DNA of 64,000 bases. Origin: Blastococcus_B deserti (lineage in GTDB: Bacteria; Actinomycetota; Actinomycetes; Mycobacteriales; Geodermatophilaceae). This document shows, in pieces, positions 51,623 through 60,683 of this stretch (position 1 is the first letter of the stretch; each line of letters begins with the position of its first letter). The notes beneath the pieces were generated by a model. That model did not search any database and was not told where the DNA came from. It worked only from the letters and a program-made list of their open reading frames with translations. The stretch covers positions 62,001-126,000 of the forward strand of contig NZ_JBHUHP010000019.1 in assembly GCF_042682525.1 (NCBI RefSeq). Reading direction: 5' to 3'. The position numbers and the translations under genes were made by a program.

Positions 51623-52776
51623 CCGCCCGCTGGGACGCCGTGGTCGTGGGCGCGCGCGTCGCCGGGGCGTCCACCGCCCTGCTCCTGGCACGTGCCGGCC
51701 TGCGCGTCCTGTGCGTCGACCGCTCGCGCCGGGGCAGCGACACGGTGTCGACCCACGCCCTCATGCGCGCCGGCGTGTTGCAGCTCTCGCGGTGGGGCCT
51801 GCTGGACGCGGTCCGGCAGGCGGGCACGCCGCCGATCCACCGCACCACGTTCCACTACGGCAGCGAGACGGTGTCGATCACCATGCGGCCGAGCCCGGGG
51901 GTGGACGCGCTCTACGCGCCGCGGCGGACCCTGCTCGACGACCTCCTGGTGGACGCCGCCGGTCGCGCGGGCGCCGAGTTCCGCCACGGCACCGCGGTGA
52001 CCGGGCTGGTACGCGGTCCCGGTGGGCGGGTGAGCGGCGTGACGCTCCGCGACCGCCACGGGGGGCAGCGGACCGAGCAGGCGGCTCTCGTGATCGGCGC
52101 CGACGGCCGGGAGTCGCTGGTCGCCGACGCCGTGGCCGCGCCCACCGTGTTCGCCGGGCGGGCTGCCACCGCGGTCGTCTACGGCTACTGGGCCGACCTG
52201 CCCGTGGACGGTTACACGTGGGCGTACGGTCCCGCAGCCAGTTCCGGGGCGATCCCCACCAACGACGGGCTCACCTGCGTCTTCGGCGGTGGCCGACCGG
52301 AGCGGGTTGCGGCTCTCGTCCGCGGGCTCGGGCCGGCCGGCGCCCTGCGCGAGCTCACCGGGGCAGGCCCGCTGGGCCCCCGGCTCGGTACGGCACCGCG
52401 GATCGGGGGCGTGCGGTACGTCCGGGGCACCCCCGGGCACCTGCGCCGTCCGTACGGGCCGGGGTGGGCGCTCGTCGGCGATGCGGGGTACTGGAAGGAT
52501 CCGCTGAGCACCCACGGCATGACGGCGGCGCTCCGCGACGCCGAGCTGCTCGCCGGCGCCGTGATCGCCGCACCCCGTCCGGGCCGGGAGCAGCTCGAGG
52601 CGCTCTGCGACTACGCCCGATGCCGGGACGAGCTGTCCCTGCCGATGCTGAGGGTCGTCGAGAAGGTGGCGGCGCACGACTGGGACATGGCCGGGATCCG
52701 CAGCCTGCTCATGGAGATGTCGTCGACGATGGTCGACGAGGTGGAACTGCTCGAAGGCCTCCCGGACGCCGCCTGA
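51619..52776 (+). CDS. FAD-dependent oxidoreductase, PHBH/GGR-like
   Basis: A 385-residue FAD monooxygenase/reductase-like protein: AVVVGARVAGASTALLLARA, STHALMRAGVLQLSRWGLLD, GADGRESLVADAVA and GWALVGDAGYWKDPLSTHGM (FAD ribityl-binding GD motif). This layout occurs in aromatic hydroxylases, halogenase-like enzymes and geranylgeranyl reductases. The substrate is unknown. It is translated with the preceding flavoprotein and is followed after 29 bp by a large regulator gene. Confidence 0.87.
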   Translation: MTARWDAVVVGARVAGASTALLLARAGLRVLCVDRSRRGSDTVSTHALMRAGVLQLSRWGLLDAVRQAGTPPIHRTTFHYGSETVSITMRPSPGVDALYAPRRTLLDDLLVDAAGRAGAEFRHGTAVTGLVRGPGGRVSGVTLRDRHGGQRTEQAALVIGADGRESLVADAVAAPTVFAGRAATAVVYGYWADLPVDGYTWAYGPAASSGAIPTNDGLTCVFGGGRPERVAALVRGLGPAGALRELTGAGPLGPRLGTAPRIGGVRYVRGTPGHLRRPYGPGWALVGDAGYWKDPLSTHGMTAALRDAELLAGAVIAAPRPGREQLEALCDYARCRDELSLPMLRVVEKVAAHDWDMAGIRSLLMEMSSTMVDEVELLEGLPDAA

Positions 52777-52805
52777 CAGGTCTAGGGTCGCCCGGGGGTG
52801 GTCCC

Positions 52806-55800
52806 ATGAGCGCCCACGACGTCCGCGTCACGATGCTGGGCGGTTTCGGGGTGATCGTCGACGGCATCCCCCTGCCCGACGGCGGCTGGCGCCGGCGGCA
52901 CGCGGCCTCCCTGATCAAGCTCCTCGCGCTCTCCCCCGGCCGCCGGCTGCACCGCGAGCGCGTCCTGGCCGCCCTGTGGCCGGAGCTCGACGTGGCCGAG
53001 GCCGCGCCGCGCCTGCACAAGGCCGCCCACTACGCGCGGCGCTGGCTGGGTGGAGGGGACACCCTGGTGCTCGGCAGCGACGTGGTCGCGCTGTACCCCG
53101 GCCGCCATGTGCACGTGGACGCCGTCGAGTTCGAGCAACGCGCCCGGTCGGCGCTGGCCGCCCGCGACCCCGTGGCCGCCGCGGCCGCGGCCGACATGTG
53201 CAGCGGCGAGCTGCTGCCCGACGACCTCTACGACTCCTGGGCGGAGGAGCCGCGTGAGCGGTTGCACGTGCTCCGGCTGGACGTGCTCCGTGTCGCCCAG
53301 CGGTGGGAGGAACTGGCCGCCGCCGACCCGGCCGACGAGCAAGCGCACGTGGCCCTCGCCCGCGCGCTGGCCGAGCGCGGCGACCGGCCGGCGGCCCTCC
53401 GCGAGTTCGAGCGCCTCGAGCGCGCGCTGCGCCAGCATCTCGGGGTCGGCCTCAGCCCCGAGGCCGCGCAGCTGCGCGCCTCGTTGCTCCAGCCGCGCGA
53501 CGAGGCGCCGTCCGGCCGTTCCGACAGCGGCCTGCTGGGCCGGGACGGCGAGCTGACCTGGGTCCGCCAGGTGCTGGCGCGGGTCCGTCAGGGCACCGGG
53601 CGGGTGCTCTTCGTCGGGGGCCCCGCCGGCATCGGCAAGACTCGCTTCCTCAGCGCGGTCGGACGCGAGGCGGCCGGCGCGCGCATGCGCGTGGGCACCG
53701 GAGTGGCGGCCCGCATCGAGGGCGCGTGGCCCTACGCCCCGGTCCTGGAGGCCCTCTCCGATCTCTGCCGACGGCATCCGGCCCTGCTGGACGGCCTCGA
53801 CGACCTGATGCGCGTGGAACTCGAGCGGGCACTGGCCGGGCGGCAGGGCGACTGGAACGGGCAGGGCGCGCACCAGCGGTTGTTCGTCGCCGCGGCGGAG
53901 CTGCTGCGACTGGCCGCCGCCGGTACCGGTGCCGTCCTCGTCGTGGACGACGCCCACGATGCGGACGAGGCCAGTCTCCGCCTCCTCCACTTCCTGGCCC
54001 GCTCGACCCTGACCGAGCGGGTGGCCGTGGTGCTGGCGCACCGGCCGGTTCCCAGCGGCCTCCTCGCCGACATCCGCGACGGCCTGGTCGCCCGCGGGCA
54101 TGCGTCCACGCTGGAGCTGCGGCCGCTGGCGCCGGAGGACGCCCTCGCGCTGGCCCGGCGGCACGCGCCCACCGTGCCGGATCCGACCCTGCAAGCGGTC
54201 GCCGCGGCCGCCGGGGGCCTGCCCTTCCGCGTCGTGGCAGGGGCGCGGGCCGCCGCCGTCGATCCGGATGCTCCGCCACGCCAGGTCCTGCTGCCCGCGG
54301 GGTTGCCGCCCGACCTGCTGCGCACCCTCGCCGCGGTGGCCGTGCTGGGGTCGAGCTTCGACACCGACGAGTTCGTCGAGCTGACCGGGCTGCGGGACGA
54401 CCAGGCGTACGCCGACCTCGACGCGGCGGTGGCCGCCCGGCTGCTGCGCAGGACGGAGCGAGGCTTCGTCTTCGGCCACGCCCTGCAGCGGGAAGCGCTG
54501 CTGGAGCGATGGACCGGTCCCGGCGGCCGGCGCGCGGCACATGTCGCCGCCGCGCGGGCACTGGAGCGCCTGGGGCGCTCGCCCGGCCGGATCGGCCGGC
54601 ACCTCGTGCAGGCCGGGGAGACCGCCGCCGCCGTGCCCTGGGTCCTCCGGGCCGCGGAGACGGAGGCGGCCCTGGGTGCCTACCGGGACGCGCTGGCCAC
54701 CCTCGAGGACGTCCGCTCCGCAGCCACGGGCGAGGACGCGGCCCGCCTCCTGGCACTGCGCGCGGACCTGCTGAGCGTGTGCGGGGACCTGGCCGCGCTG
54801 GACGCGTACCGGGAGGCCCTGGCAGCAGCGTCCTCCCCCGGGGACCGGGCGAGGATCCGCACCCGGATGGCTCGGGCGGCGACGCACCGTGGTGACCTGG
54901 AAACCGCCTCGCTCGCCCTCGAGGGCCTGACCACCGACGGCGGCCCGAACGACGGGGAGCTCCTCGTCACCCAGGGCATCGTGGCTCTCCTCCGCCGCGA
55001 CTTCCCGGCCGCGGACCGGGCCGTGGCCGAGGCCTGGCACCGACTCACCCACGGGGACCCCGTGGACACCCGGCTGTTCGAGGTCGTCACCTTGCAGGGC
55101 ATGCTCGCGCACTACCGAGGGGAGTGGTTCCAGCGATTGCGGGGCGAGCTGCGCCTCGGTGTCCAGCGGCCGGACCTCGCGGGGGCGCTGTTCGACTCGC
55201 ACCTCTGCGTCGCCGAGTTCCTGCTCTACGGGCCCACGCCGTACGACGAGGTGCTCGGCCTCGCCGACGAGCTGCGGCGGACGGCCGAGCGGGCCGGCGT
55301 GGTGCGGGCGGTCGCGTTCGCCGGCGCCCTGCGCGGCGAGGCGGCCCTGCTGAAGGGTGACCTCGACCTGGCCGAGTCCGAGCTGGCCGAGTCCGCCGAC
55401 CTGTACCACGCGCTGGACTCGCCCGGCGGCGAGGCGCACTCACTGCAGCGGCTCGCCGAGGTGCACGTCCATCGCGGGAAGCCGGCGAAGGCCGGCCTCC
55501 TCCTGCAGAAGGCCTTGCCGCTGGCCCGCTGGTCGATCGTGCCGCAGTGCCTGCTCCCGCGGATCTACGGGACTATGATCGAGGCCGCACCGGACGTCGC
55601 CGCCGCCAACGCGATCGTCGATCGGTGGGAGGCCGGCGTCGGTCCGGAGGACCTGTGCCCCTTCTGCGCGATCATGCTGGCCGTCCCCGCCGCCCGTGCC
55701 AGCGCAGAGGCCGGCGACCTCGAGCGGGGACGACGCTTCCTCAGCCTGGCCGAGACGATCGAGGCCCGGTGGGAGGGGACCGCCTGGGAGGCGGCCCTGC

Positions 55801-56018
55801 TGGAGGTCCGCGGCATGCTGGCCCGCGCCGAGCACGACACGGTGCGGGCGAACCGCCTCCTCACCACGGCCGCCACGCTGTTCGACAGCTCCGGGCAGCC
55901 GCTCGACGCGGCGCGCTGCCGGGCCACCGCCGGCCGGCCCGCGCTGGTGCCGGCCCCCCGCGTGGCGTCCGCGCACTCGCGCGGCGTGGCGACCGCGACC
56001 GGATCACCCTCCCCCTGA
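52806..56018 (+). CDS. SARP/BTAD-ATPase-TPR transcriptional regulator
   Basis: A 1070-residue regulator. Residues 1-90 form a winged helix of the OmpR/SARP type (VRVTMLGGFGVIVDG, HRERVLAALWPELDVAEAAP). Residues 100-235 are the bacterial transcriptional activation domain. An AAA/STAND ATPase follows, with Walker A GGPAGIGKTR at 271-280 and Walker B AVLVVDDAHDADEASL. The remaining 500 residues are TPR-like helices. No LuxR domain is at the C-terminus. It probably activates the upstream OsmC-flavoprotein operon. Confidence 0.9.
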   Translation: MSAHDVRVTMLGGFGVIVDGIPLPDGGWRRRHAASLIKLLALSPGRRLHRERVLAALWPELDVAEAAPRLHKAAHYARRWLGGGDTLVLGSDVVALYPGRHVHVDAVEFEQRARSALAARDPVAAAAAADMCSGELLPDDLYDSWAEEPRERLHVLRLDVLRVAQRWEELAAADPADEQAHVALARALAERGDRPAALREFERLERALRQHLGVGLSPEAAQLRASLLQPRDEAPSGRSDSGLLGRDGELTWVRQVLARVRQGTGRVLFVGGPAGIGKTRFLSAVGREAAGARMRVGTGVAARIEGAWPYAPVLEALSDLCRRHPALLDGLDDLMRVELERALAGRQGDWNGQGAHQRLFVAAAELLRLAAAGTGAVLVVDDAHDADEASLRLLHFLARSTLTERVAVVLAHRPVPSGLLADIRDGLVARGHASTLELRPLAPEDALALARRHAPTVPDPTLQAVAAAAGGLPFRVVAGARAAAVDPDAPPRQVLLPAGLPPDLLRTLAAVAVLGSSFDTDEFVELTGLRDDQAYADLDAAVAARLLRRTERGFVFGHALQREALLERWTGPGGRRAAHVAAARALERLGRSPGRIGRHLVQAGETAAAVPWVLRAAETEAALGAYRDALATLEDVRSAATGEDAARLLALRADLLSVCGDLAALDAYREALAAASSPGDRARIRTRMARAATHRGDLETASLALEGLTTDGGPNDGELLVTQGIVALLRRDFPAADRAVAEAWHRLTHGDPVDTRLFEVVTLQGMLAHYRGEWFQRLRGELRLGVQRPDLAGALFDSHLCVAEFLLYGPTPYDEVLGLADELRRTAERAGVVRAVAFAGALRGEAALLKGDLDLAESELAESADLYHALDSPGGEAHSLQRLAEVHVHRGKPAKAGLLLQKALPLARWSIVPQCLLPRIYGTMIEAAPDVAAANAIVDRWEAGVGPEDLCPFCAIMLAVPAARASAEAGDLERGRRFLSLAETIEARWEGTAWEAALLEVRGMLARAEHDTVRANRLLTTAATLFDSSGQPLDAARCRATAGRPALVPAPRVASAHSRGVATATGSPSP

Positions 56019-56031
56019 GCACCGACCCTCC

Positions 56032-56066
56032 CGCTCCCGCACCGCCGCCGGGACGGTGTGGGAGCG
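56032..56066. terminator. Terminator between SARP gene and cobN
   Basis: Arms 56032-56044 and 56054-56066 pair at 12 of 13 positions (plus one G-T pair) around a nine-base loop. The hairpin lies between the convergent regulator and cobN genes. Confidence 0.75.
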
Positions 56067-56079
56067 CCCGCCCCGCGGC

Positions 56080-59000
56080 TCAGCGGGGACCGGCGTCCGA
56101 CCCGGCCCCGACCTCCCCACCCTCCAGGTCACCCTCGGTGTCGAGGTAGGCCTGCTGCAGCTCGGCCAGCAGGGCGGGGTCCGGCTCGGCCCACATCTTC
56201 CGGTCCACGGCCTCCAGCAGCCGCTCGGCGATGCCGTGCAGCGCCCACGGGTTGCTCTTCTCCAGGAACTCGCGGTTCTCCGGCTCGAGCACGTAGGTCT
56301 GCGCGAGCTTCTCGTACATCCAGTCGGCGACCACGCCCGTGGTGGCGTCGTAGCCGAACAGGTAGTCGACGGTCGCGGCCAGCTCGAAGGCTCCCTTGTA
56401 GCCGTGCCGGCGCATCGCCTGCAGCCACTTCGGGTTCACCACCCGCGCCCGGAAGACGCGGGCCGTCTCCTCGGTGAGCGAGCGGGTGCGCACGGACTCG
56501 GGCCGGGTGGAGTCGCCGATGTAGGCCGCCGGCGCCGTCCCGGTGAGCGCCCGGACCGTCGCCACCATCCCGCCGTGGTACTGGAAGTAGTCGTCGGAGT
56601 CGGCGATGTCGTGCTCGCGGGTGTCGACGTTCTTGGCGGCCACCGCGATCCGCCGGTAGGCCGCCTCCATGTCCGGCCGCGCCTGCACGCCGTCGAGGTC
56701 GCGGCCGTAGGCGTAGCCGCCCCACACGGCGTACACCTCGGCCAGGTCGGCGTCCCCCCGCCAGTTCCGCGAGTCGATGAGCGGGAGCAGGCCGGCGCCG
56801 TAGGCCCCGGGCTTCGAGCCGAACACCCGGGTGGTGGCCCGTCGCCGGTCGCCGTGGGCCGCCTCGTCCGAGTCGACGTGCGCCTTCACGTAGTTGGCCT
56901 CGGCGGGCTCGTCGAGCGAGGCGGCCAGGGTCACCGCGTCGTCCAGCATCGTCACCGCGTGCGGGAAGGCGTCGCGGAAGAAGCCGCTGATCCGCACCGT
57001 GACGTCGATCCGCGGGCGACCCAGCTCGCCGAGCGGGACGGGTTCCAGGCCGGTGACCCGGCGGGAGGCGTCGTCCCACACCGGCCGGATCCCGAGCAGC
57101 GCCAGCACCTCGGCGATGTCGTCGCCCGACGTGCGCATCGCCGAGGTCCCCCACACCGAGAGACCGACCGAGCGCGGGTACTCGCCCGTGTCCGCGCGGT
57201 ACCGGTCGACCAGCGACTCGGCCATCGCCTGGCCGGTCTCCCACGCCAGGCGGGAGGGCACCGCGCGCGGGTCGACCGAGTAGAAGTTGCGGCCGGTCGG
57301 CAGCACGTTGACCAGCCCGCGCAGCGGCGACCCCGAGGGCCCGGCCGGCACGTAGCCGCCCTCCAGCGCGTGCAGGGTGGCGTCGAGCTCGTCGGTGGTG
57401 CGCTCCAGGCGCGGCACGACCTCCTCGACGGCGAACCGGAGGACGGCGGCCACGGCGCCGTCCTCCCGGCCGAGCACCTCGCGGACGACGTCGGTCTCGC
57501 TGCCCGGCAGCCAGCCGCGGGCCTCCATGGCCGTGACCAGGGCCGCGGCCTGCGCCTCGACGTGGTCGGTGGCCTGCCGGCCTGCGGTTCCGTCCTCGGC
57601 GAGCCCGAGTGCCTCGCGCAGGCCCGGCAGGGCCACCGACCCGCCCCAGATCTGCCGCGCCCGCAGCATGGCCAGGACCAGGTCGATCCGGTCCTGACCG
57701 GTGGGCGGTGTGCCGAGCACGTGCAGCCCGTCGCGGATCTGCGAGTCCTTGATCTCGCAGAGCCAGCCGTCGACGTGCAGGATCATCTCGTCGAAGTGGT
57801 CGTCCTCCGGCCGCTCGTTCAGCCCCAGGTCGGAGTCGAGCTTCGCGGCCTGCAGCAGCGTCCAGATCTGTGCCCGGACGGCGGGCAGCTTCGCCGGGTC
57901 CATCGCGGCGACGTTGGCGTGCTCGTCGAGCAGCTGCTCGAGACGGGCGATGTCCCCGTAGGAGTCGGCGCGCGCCATCGGCGGCACCATGTGGTCGACG
58001 AGGGTGGCGTGCGCCCGGCGCTTGGCCTGGCTCCCCTCGCCGGGGTCGTTCACCAGGAACGGGTACACCAGCGGCAGGTCGCCCAGAGCGGCGTCGGGGC
58101 CGCACGAGGCCGACATGCCGACCGTCTTGCCGGGCAGCCACTCGAGGTTGCCGTGCTTGCCGACGTGCACGATCGCGTGCGCACCGAAGCCCCCGGCGTC
58201 CCGGCCCGACCGCAGCCACCAGTAGGCGGCCAGGTAGTGGTGCGAGGGCGGGAGGTCGGGGTCGTGGTAGATCGCGATCGGGTTCTCGCCGAAGCCGCGG
58301 GGCGGCTGGACCATGACCACGACATTGCCGGCGCGGAGGGCGGCGAAGACGATGTCCGCGTCGTCGTCACTGCCGTCCACGAACAGCGATCCCGGGGGCT
58401 GTCCCCAGTGCTCGACCATCGCCTCGCGCAGGTCGTCGGGGAGGGTCGCGAAGAAGGCGCGGTACCGCGATGCCGGGATGCGGACGGGGTTGCCGCTCAG
58501 CTGCTCCTCGGTGAGCCAGTCGGCGTCCTGCCCGCCCGCGGCGATGAGCGCGTGCACGAGCGCGTCACCGTCGAGGTCGGCGACGCCGGGCAGCGCGTCC
58601 GGCCCGTCGAAGGAGCCGATGTCGTAGCCCTGGCCCGCCATCGCGGCCAGCAGCCGCACCACCGACGCCGGGGTGTCCAGGCCGACGGCGTTGCCGATGC
58701 GGGCGTGCTTGGTCGGGTACGCCGACAGCATCACGACGATCCGGCGTTCCTCCGGCGGCGTGTGCCGAAGGCGGGCGTGGGCGACCGCGGTGCCGGCGAC
58801 GCGGGCGGCGCGCTCCGCGTCCGCGACGTAGGAGGTCAGGCCGTCGGCATCGGTCTCCTTGAACGAGAACGGCACGCTGATCAGGCGGCCGTCGAACTCC
58901 GGGATCGCCACCTGGTTGCCGACGTCGAGCGGGGACAGCCCGTCGTCGTCGGCGGCCCACTCGGCCCGTGACCGGGTGAGGCACAGGCCCTGGATCACCG

Positions 59001-59736
59001 GCACGTCGAGGGCGGCGAGCGCGCCGACGTCCCAGGCACCGTCGTCCCCGCCGGCCGAGGCGGTCGCCGGACGGGAACCGCCGGCCGCGAGCACCGTGAC
59101 CACGAGGGCGTCGGCACCGCGCAGGGTCTCGAGCAGCTCGGGGCCCACCGACCGCAGCGACGAGGTGAACACCGGCAGGGCCCGGCCACCGGCGTCCTCG
59201 ATCGCCGCGCACAGGGACTCGACGAAGGCGGTGTTGCCGGCGAGGTGGTGCGCCCGGTAGTAGAGGGCGGCGACCGTCGGGCCGCTCCCCCGGCTCTCCC
59301 GGTCCAGGATCCCCCAGTCGGGCGCGACCGACGGGGGCTCGAAGCCCTCGCCGGTGAGCAGCACCGTGTCGGAGAGGAACCGGTGCAGCTGGGTGAGGTT
59401 GTCCGGCCCGCCCTGCGCCAGGTAGCCGTGCGCCTCGGTGGCCACGCCCATGGGAACGGTGGAGAGCCCCATCAGCTCGGCGTCGGGCACCTGCTCGCCG
59501 CCGAGGACGACGACCGGCGCCGGGCCGGCCAGCAGCGGGGCGAGCATCTCCTCGTACTGCCGCCGGACGCCGAGGATGCGGACCACCACGAGCGGGCTGC
59601 CCTCGACGAGCGCAGCGACACCGGCGTCGTCCAGGCGGGCCGGGTTGCCCAGCCGCCAGCCCGCACCGCTGGCGCGGGCGGAGAGCAGGTCGGTGTCGCT
59701 GGTGGAGAGCAAGGTGAACATGCGGTGTTCGCTCAC
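56080..59736 (-). CDS. cobN: Cobaltochelatase subunit CobN
   Basis: A 1218-residue CobN/BchH-family protein, of normal length for the large subunit of aerobic ATP-dependent cobaltochelatase. Text includes IYHDPDLPPSHHYLAAYWWL, FGAHAIVHVGKHGNLEWLPG, SPRSVGLSVWGTSAMRTSGD-like text (here EYPRSVGLSVWGTSAMRTSG) and EKSNPWALHGIAERLLEAVD. It inserts cobalt into hydrogenobyrinate a,c-diamide with CobS and CobT, which are not in the window. The GTG start at 59736 lies 35 bases downstream of a cobalamin riboswitch. Confidence 0.94.
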   Translation of the reverse strand: MSEHRMFTLLSTSDTDLLSARASGAGWRLGNPARLDDAGVAALVEGSPLVVVRILGVRRQYEEMLAPLLAGPAPVVVLGGEQVPDAELMGLSTVPMGVATEAHGYLAQGGPDNLTQLHRFLSDTVLLTGEGFEPPSVAPDWGILDRESRGSGPTVAALYYRAHHLAGNTAFVESLCAAIEDAGGRALPVFTSSLRSVGPELLETLRGADALVVTVLAAGGSRPATASAGGDDGAWDVGALAALDVPVIQGLCLTRSRAEWAADDDGLSPLDVGNQVAIPEFDGRLISVPFSFKETDADGLTSYVADAERAARVAGTAVAHARLRHTPPEERRIVVMLSAYPTKHARIGNAVGLDTPASVVRLLAAMAGQGYDIGSFDGPDALPGVADLDGDALVHALIAAGGQDADWLTEEQLSGNPVRIPASRYRAFFATLPDDLREAMVEHWGQPPGSLFVDGSDDDADIVFAALRAGNVVVMVQPPRGFGENPIAIYHDPDLPPSHHYLAAYWWLRSGRDAGGFGAHAIVHVGKHGNLEWLPGKTVGMSASCGPDAALGDLPLVYPFLVNDPGEGSQAKRRAHATLVDHMVPPMARADSYGDIARLEQLLDEHANVAAMDPAKLPAVRAQIWTLLQAAKLDSDLGLNERPEDDHFDEMILHVDGWLCEIKDSQIRDGLHVLGTPPTGQDRIDLVLAMLRARQIWGGSVALPGLREALGLAEDGTAGRQATDHVEAQAAALVTAMEARGWLPGSETDVVREVLGREDGAVAAVLRFAVEEVVPRLERTTDELDATLHALEGGYVPAGPSGSPLRGLVNVLPTGRNFYSVDPRAVPSRLAWETGQAMAESLVDRYRADTGEYPRSVGLSVWGTSAMRTSGDDIAEVLALLGIRPVWDDASRRVTGLEPVPLGELGRPRIDVTVRISGFFRDAFPHAVTMLDDAVTLAASLDEPAEANYVKAHVDSDEAAHGDRRRATTRVFGSKPGAYGAGLLPLIDSRNWRGDADLAEVYAVWGGYAYGRDLDGVQARPDMEAAYRRIAVAAKNVDTREHDIADSDDYFQYHGGMVATVRALTGTAPAAYIGDSTRPESVRTRSLTEETARVFRARVVNPKWLQAMRRHGYKGAFELAATVDYLFGYDATTGVVADWMYEKLAQTYVLEPENREFLEKSNPWALHGIAERLLEAVDRKMWAEPDPALLAELQQAYLDTEGDLEGGEVGAGSDAGPR

Positions 59737-59771
59737 TGGCCAGGCCTCACTCGGGGTCCGCGCCCCGGGTC

Positions 59772-59879
59772 GTCGGGCACGGCAGCCTGGAGTGTCTGGC
59801 TGACCCCTCGGGGTTCACAGTGGCGGGACCGCGCCGGAGTCGCACCGGCTTCCTCCGCACTGCCGCGATGGCCCCGACC
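59772..59879 (-). promoter_or_regulatory. Cobalamin riboswitch upstream of cobN
   Basis: On the minus strand the leader of cobN carries the classical adenosylcobalamin aptamer core: GGAAGCCGGTGCGACTCCGG, GCGGTCCCGCCACTGTGA and, further on, GCCAGACACTCCAGGCTGCC (B12 box region). GTCGGG and CCCGAC at the ends (59873-59878 and 59772-59777) can pair as P1. The aptamer is compact, about 107 nt. Ending 35 bases before the GTG, it most likely blocks translation of cobN when B12 is plentiful. Confidence 0.9.
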
Positions 59880-59966
59880 GTACCGGGCGCCCCACCGCCG
59901 CTCCGTCGAGGGAGTCGGGTCGCGGAGCGGCCGCAGGCGGTCCGCCGTCCGGACCGGGAGCCGACG

Positions 59967-60623
59967 TCAGGACGCCGGTGTCGCGGCGCCCCGCCGGTCG
60001 AGCAGCAGTCGTTCGAGAGCATCGACCAGCCAGTCGGCGTACTGCTCGACGTCCCAGCCGCGCCCGCCGACCAGGGCGTCGGAGGTCGGGTGGGCGAAGA
60101 CGGCCCAGAAGACGTCGACGGCCCGGTCGACGTCCAGGCCGGGCCGCAGCCACGGCGCGAACGACTCGACGAGCGCGCGGTTGTCCGCGTACCGGCGCTC
60201 GCCGTACTCGGTCCACGCCGCGGCGATCTCGTCGTCGACGGCCGCCGCGGAGGCGAACGCCCGCATGATCGGACCGGTCCGGGGGACGTAGTCGACGGTG
60301 ATCGACCGGAAGGCCTGCAGCTTCTCGCCGATGTCCGTGGCCTCGAGCAGCCTGCGGAACTCGTCGCGGCGCATCAGCGGCCGGGCCTCGTCGTCGCCCG
60401 CGAGCGTGCGGTCCACGCAGGCCAGCAGCAGCGCGGCCTTGCTGCCCTGGGCGAACACCGTCTGCGGGGCCACACCGGCGGCCTGGGCGATGTCCCGCAT
60501 CGTCGTCCGGGCATAGCCCCGCTCCACGAAGCAGCGTCCCGCGGCGTCGAGGACGGCGAGACGGGTGCGCCGGGCCTGCTCGGCGCGCAGCGCCGAGCGG
60601 TAGACCCTCTTGCCTGCGGCCAC
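59967..60623 (-). CDS. TetR-family transcriptional regulator
   Basis: A 218-residue TetR/AcrR regulator. The N-terminal helix-turn-helix is FVERGYARTTMRDIAQAAGV followed by PQTVFAQGSKAALLLACVDR. The C-terminal ligand domain is not diagnostic. It diverges from a hemerythrin gene over 60 bp that contains TAGC-atcgc-GCTA, a probable operator. It is likely an autorepressor that also controls the hemerythrin gene. Confidence 0.87.
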   Translation of the reverse strand: MAAGKRVYRSALRAEQARRTRLAVLDAAGRCFVERGYARTTMRDIAQAAGVAPQTVFAQGSKAALLLACVDRTLAGDDEARPLMRRDEFRRLLEATDIGEKLQAFRSITVDYVPRTGPIMRAFASAAAVDDEIAAAWTEYGERRYADNRALVESFAPWLRPGLDVDRAVDVFWAVFAHPTSDALVGGRGWDVEQYADWLVDALERLLLDRRGAATPAS

Positions 60624-60633
60624 CGGTTCACCT

Positions 60634-60646
60634 TAGCATCGCGCTA
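60634..60646. promoter_or_regulatory. Short palindrome between TetR and hemerythrin genes
   Basis: TAGC (60634-60637) and GCTA (60643-60646) flank a five-base spacer in the divergent 60-bp promoter region. It is a possible TetR operator. The arms are only four bases, so support is modest. Confidence 0.35.
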
Positions 60647-60683
60647 TTCATCAGATTGACGCTCCACCCATTACGGAGGAGTC

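Noticed and set aside
52782..55439. An 885-codon open frame opposite the BTAD regulator
   Set aside because: Antisense shadow of a long GC-rich gene; no domain text.
55696..58971. A 1091-codon open frame running through the cobN region on the plus strand
   Set aside because: Reads as His/Val/Gly/Arg noise opposite a well-conserved cobN gene.
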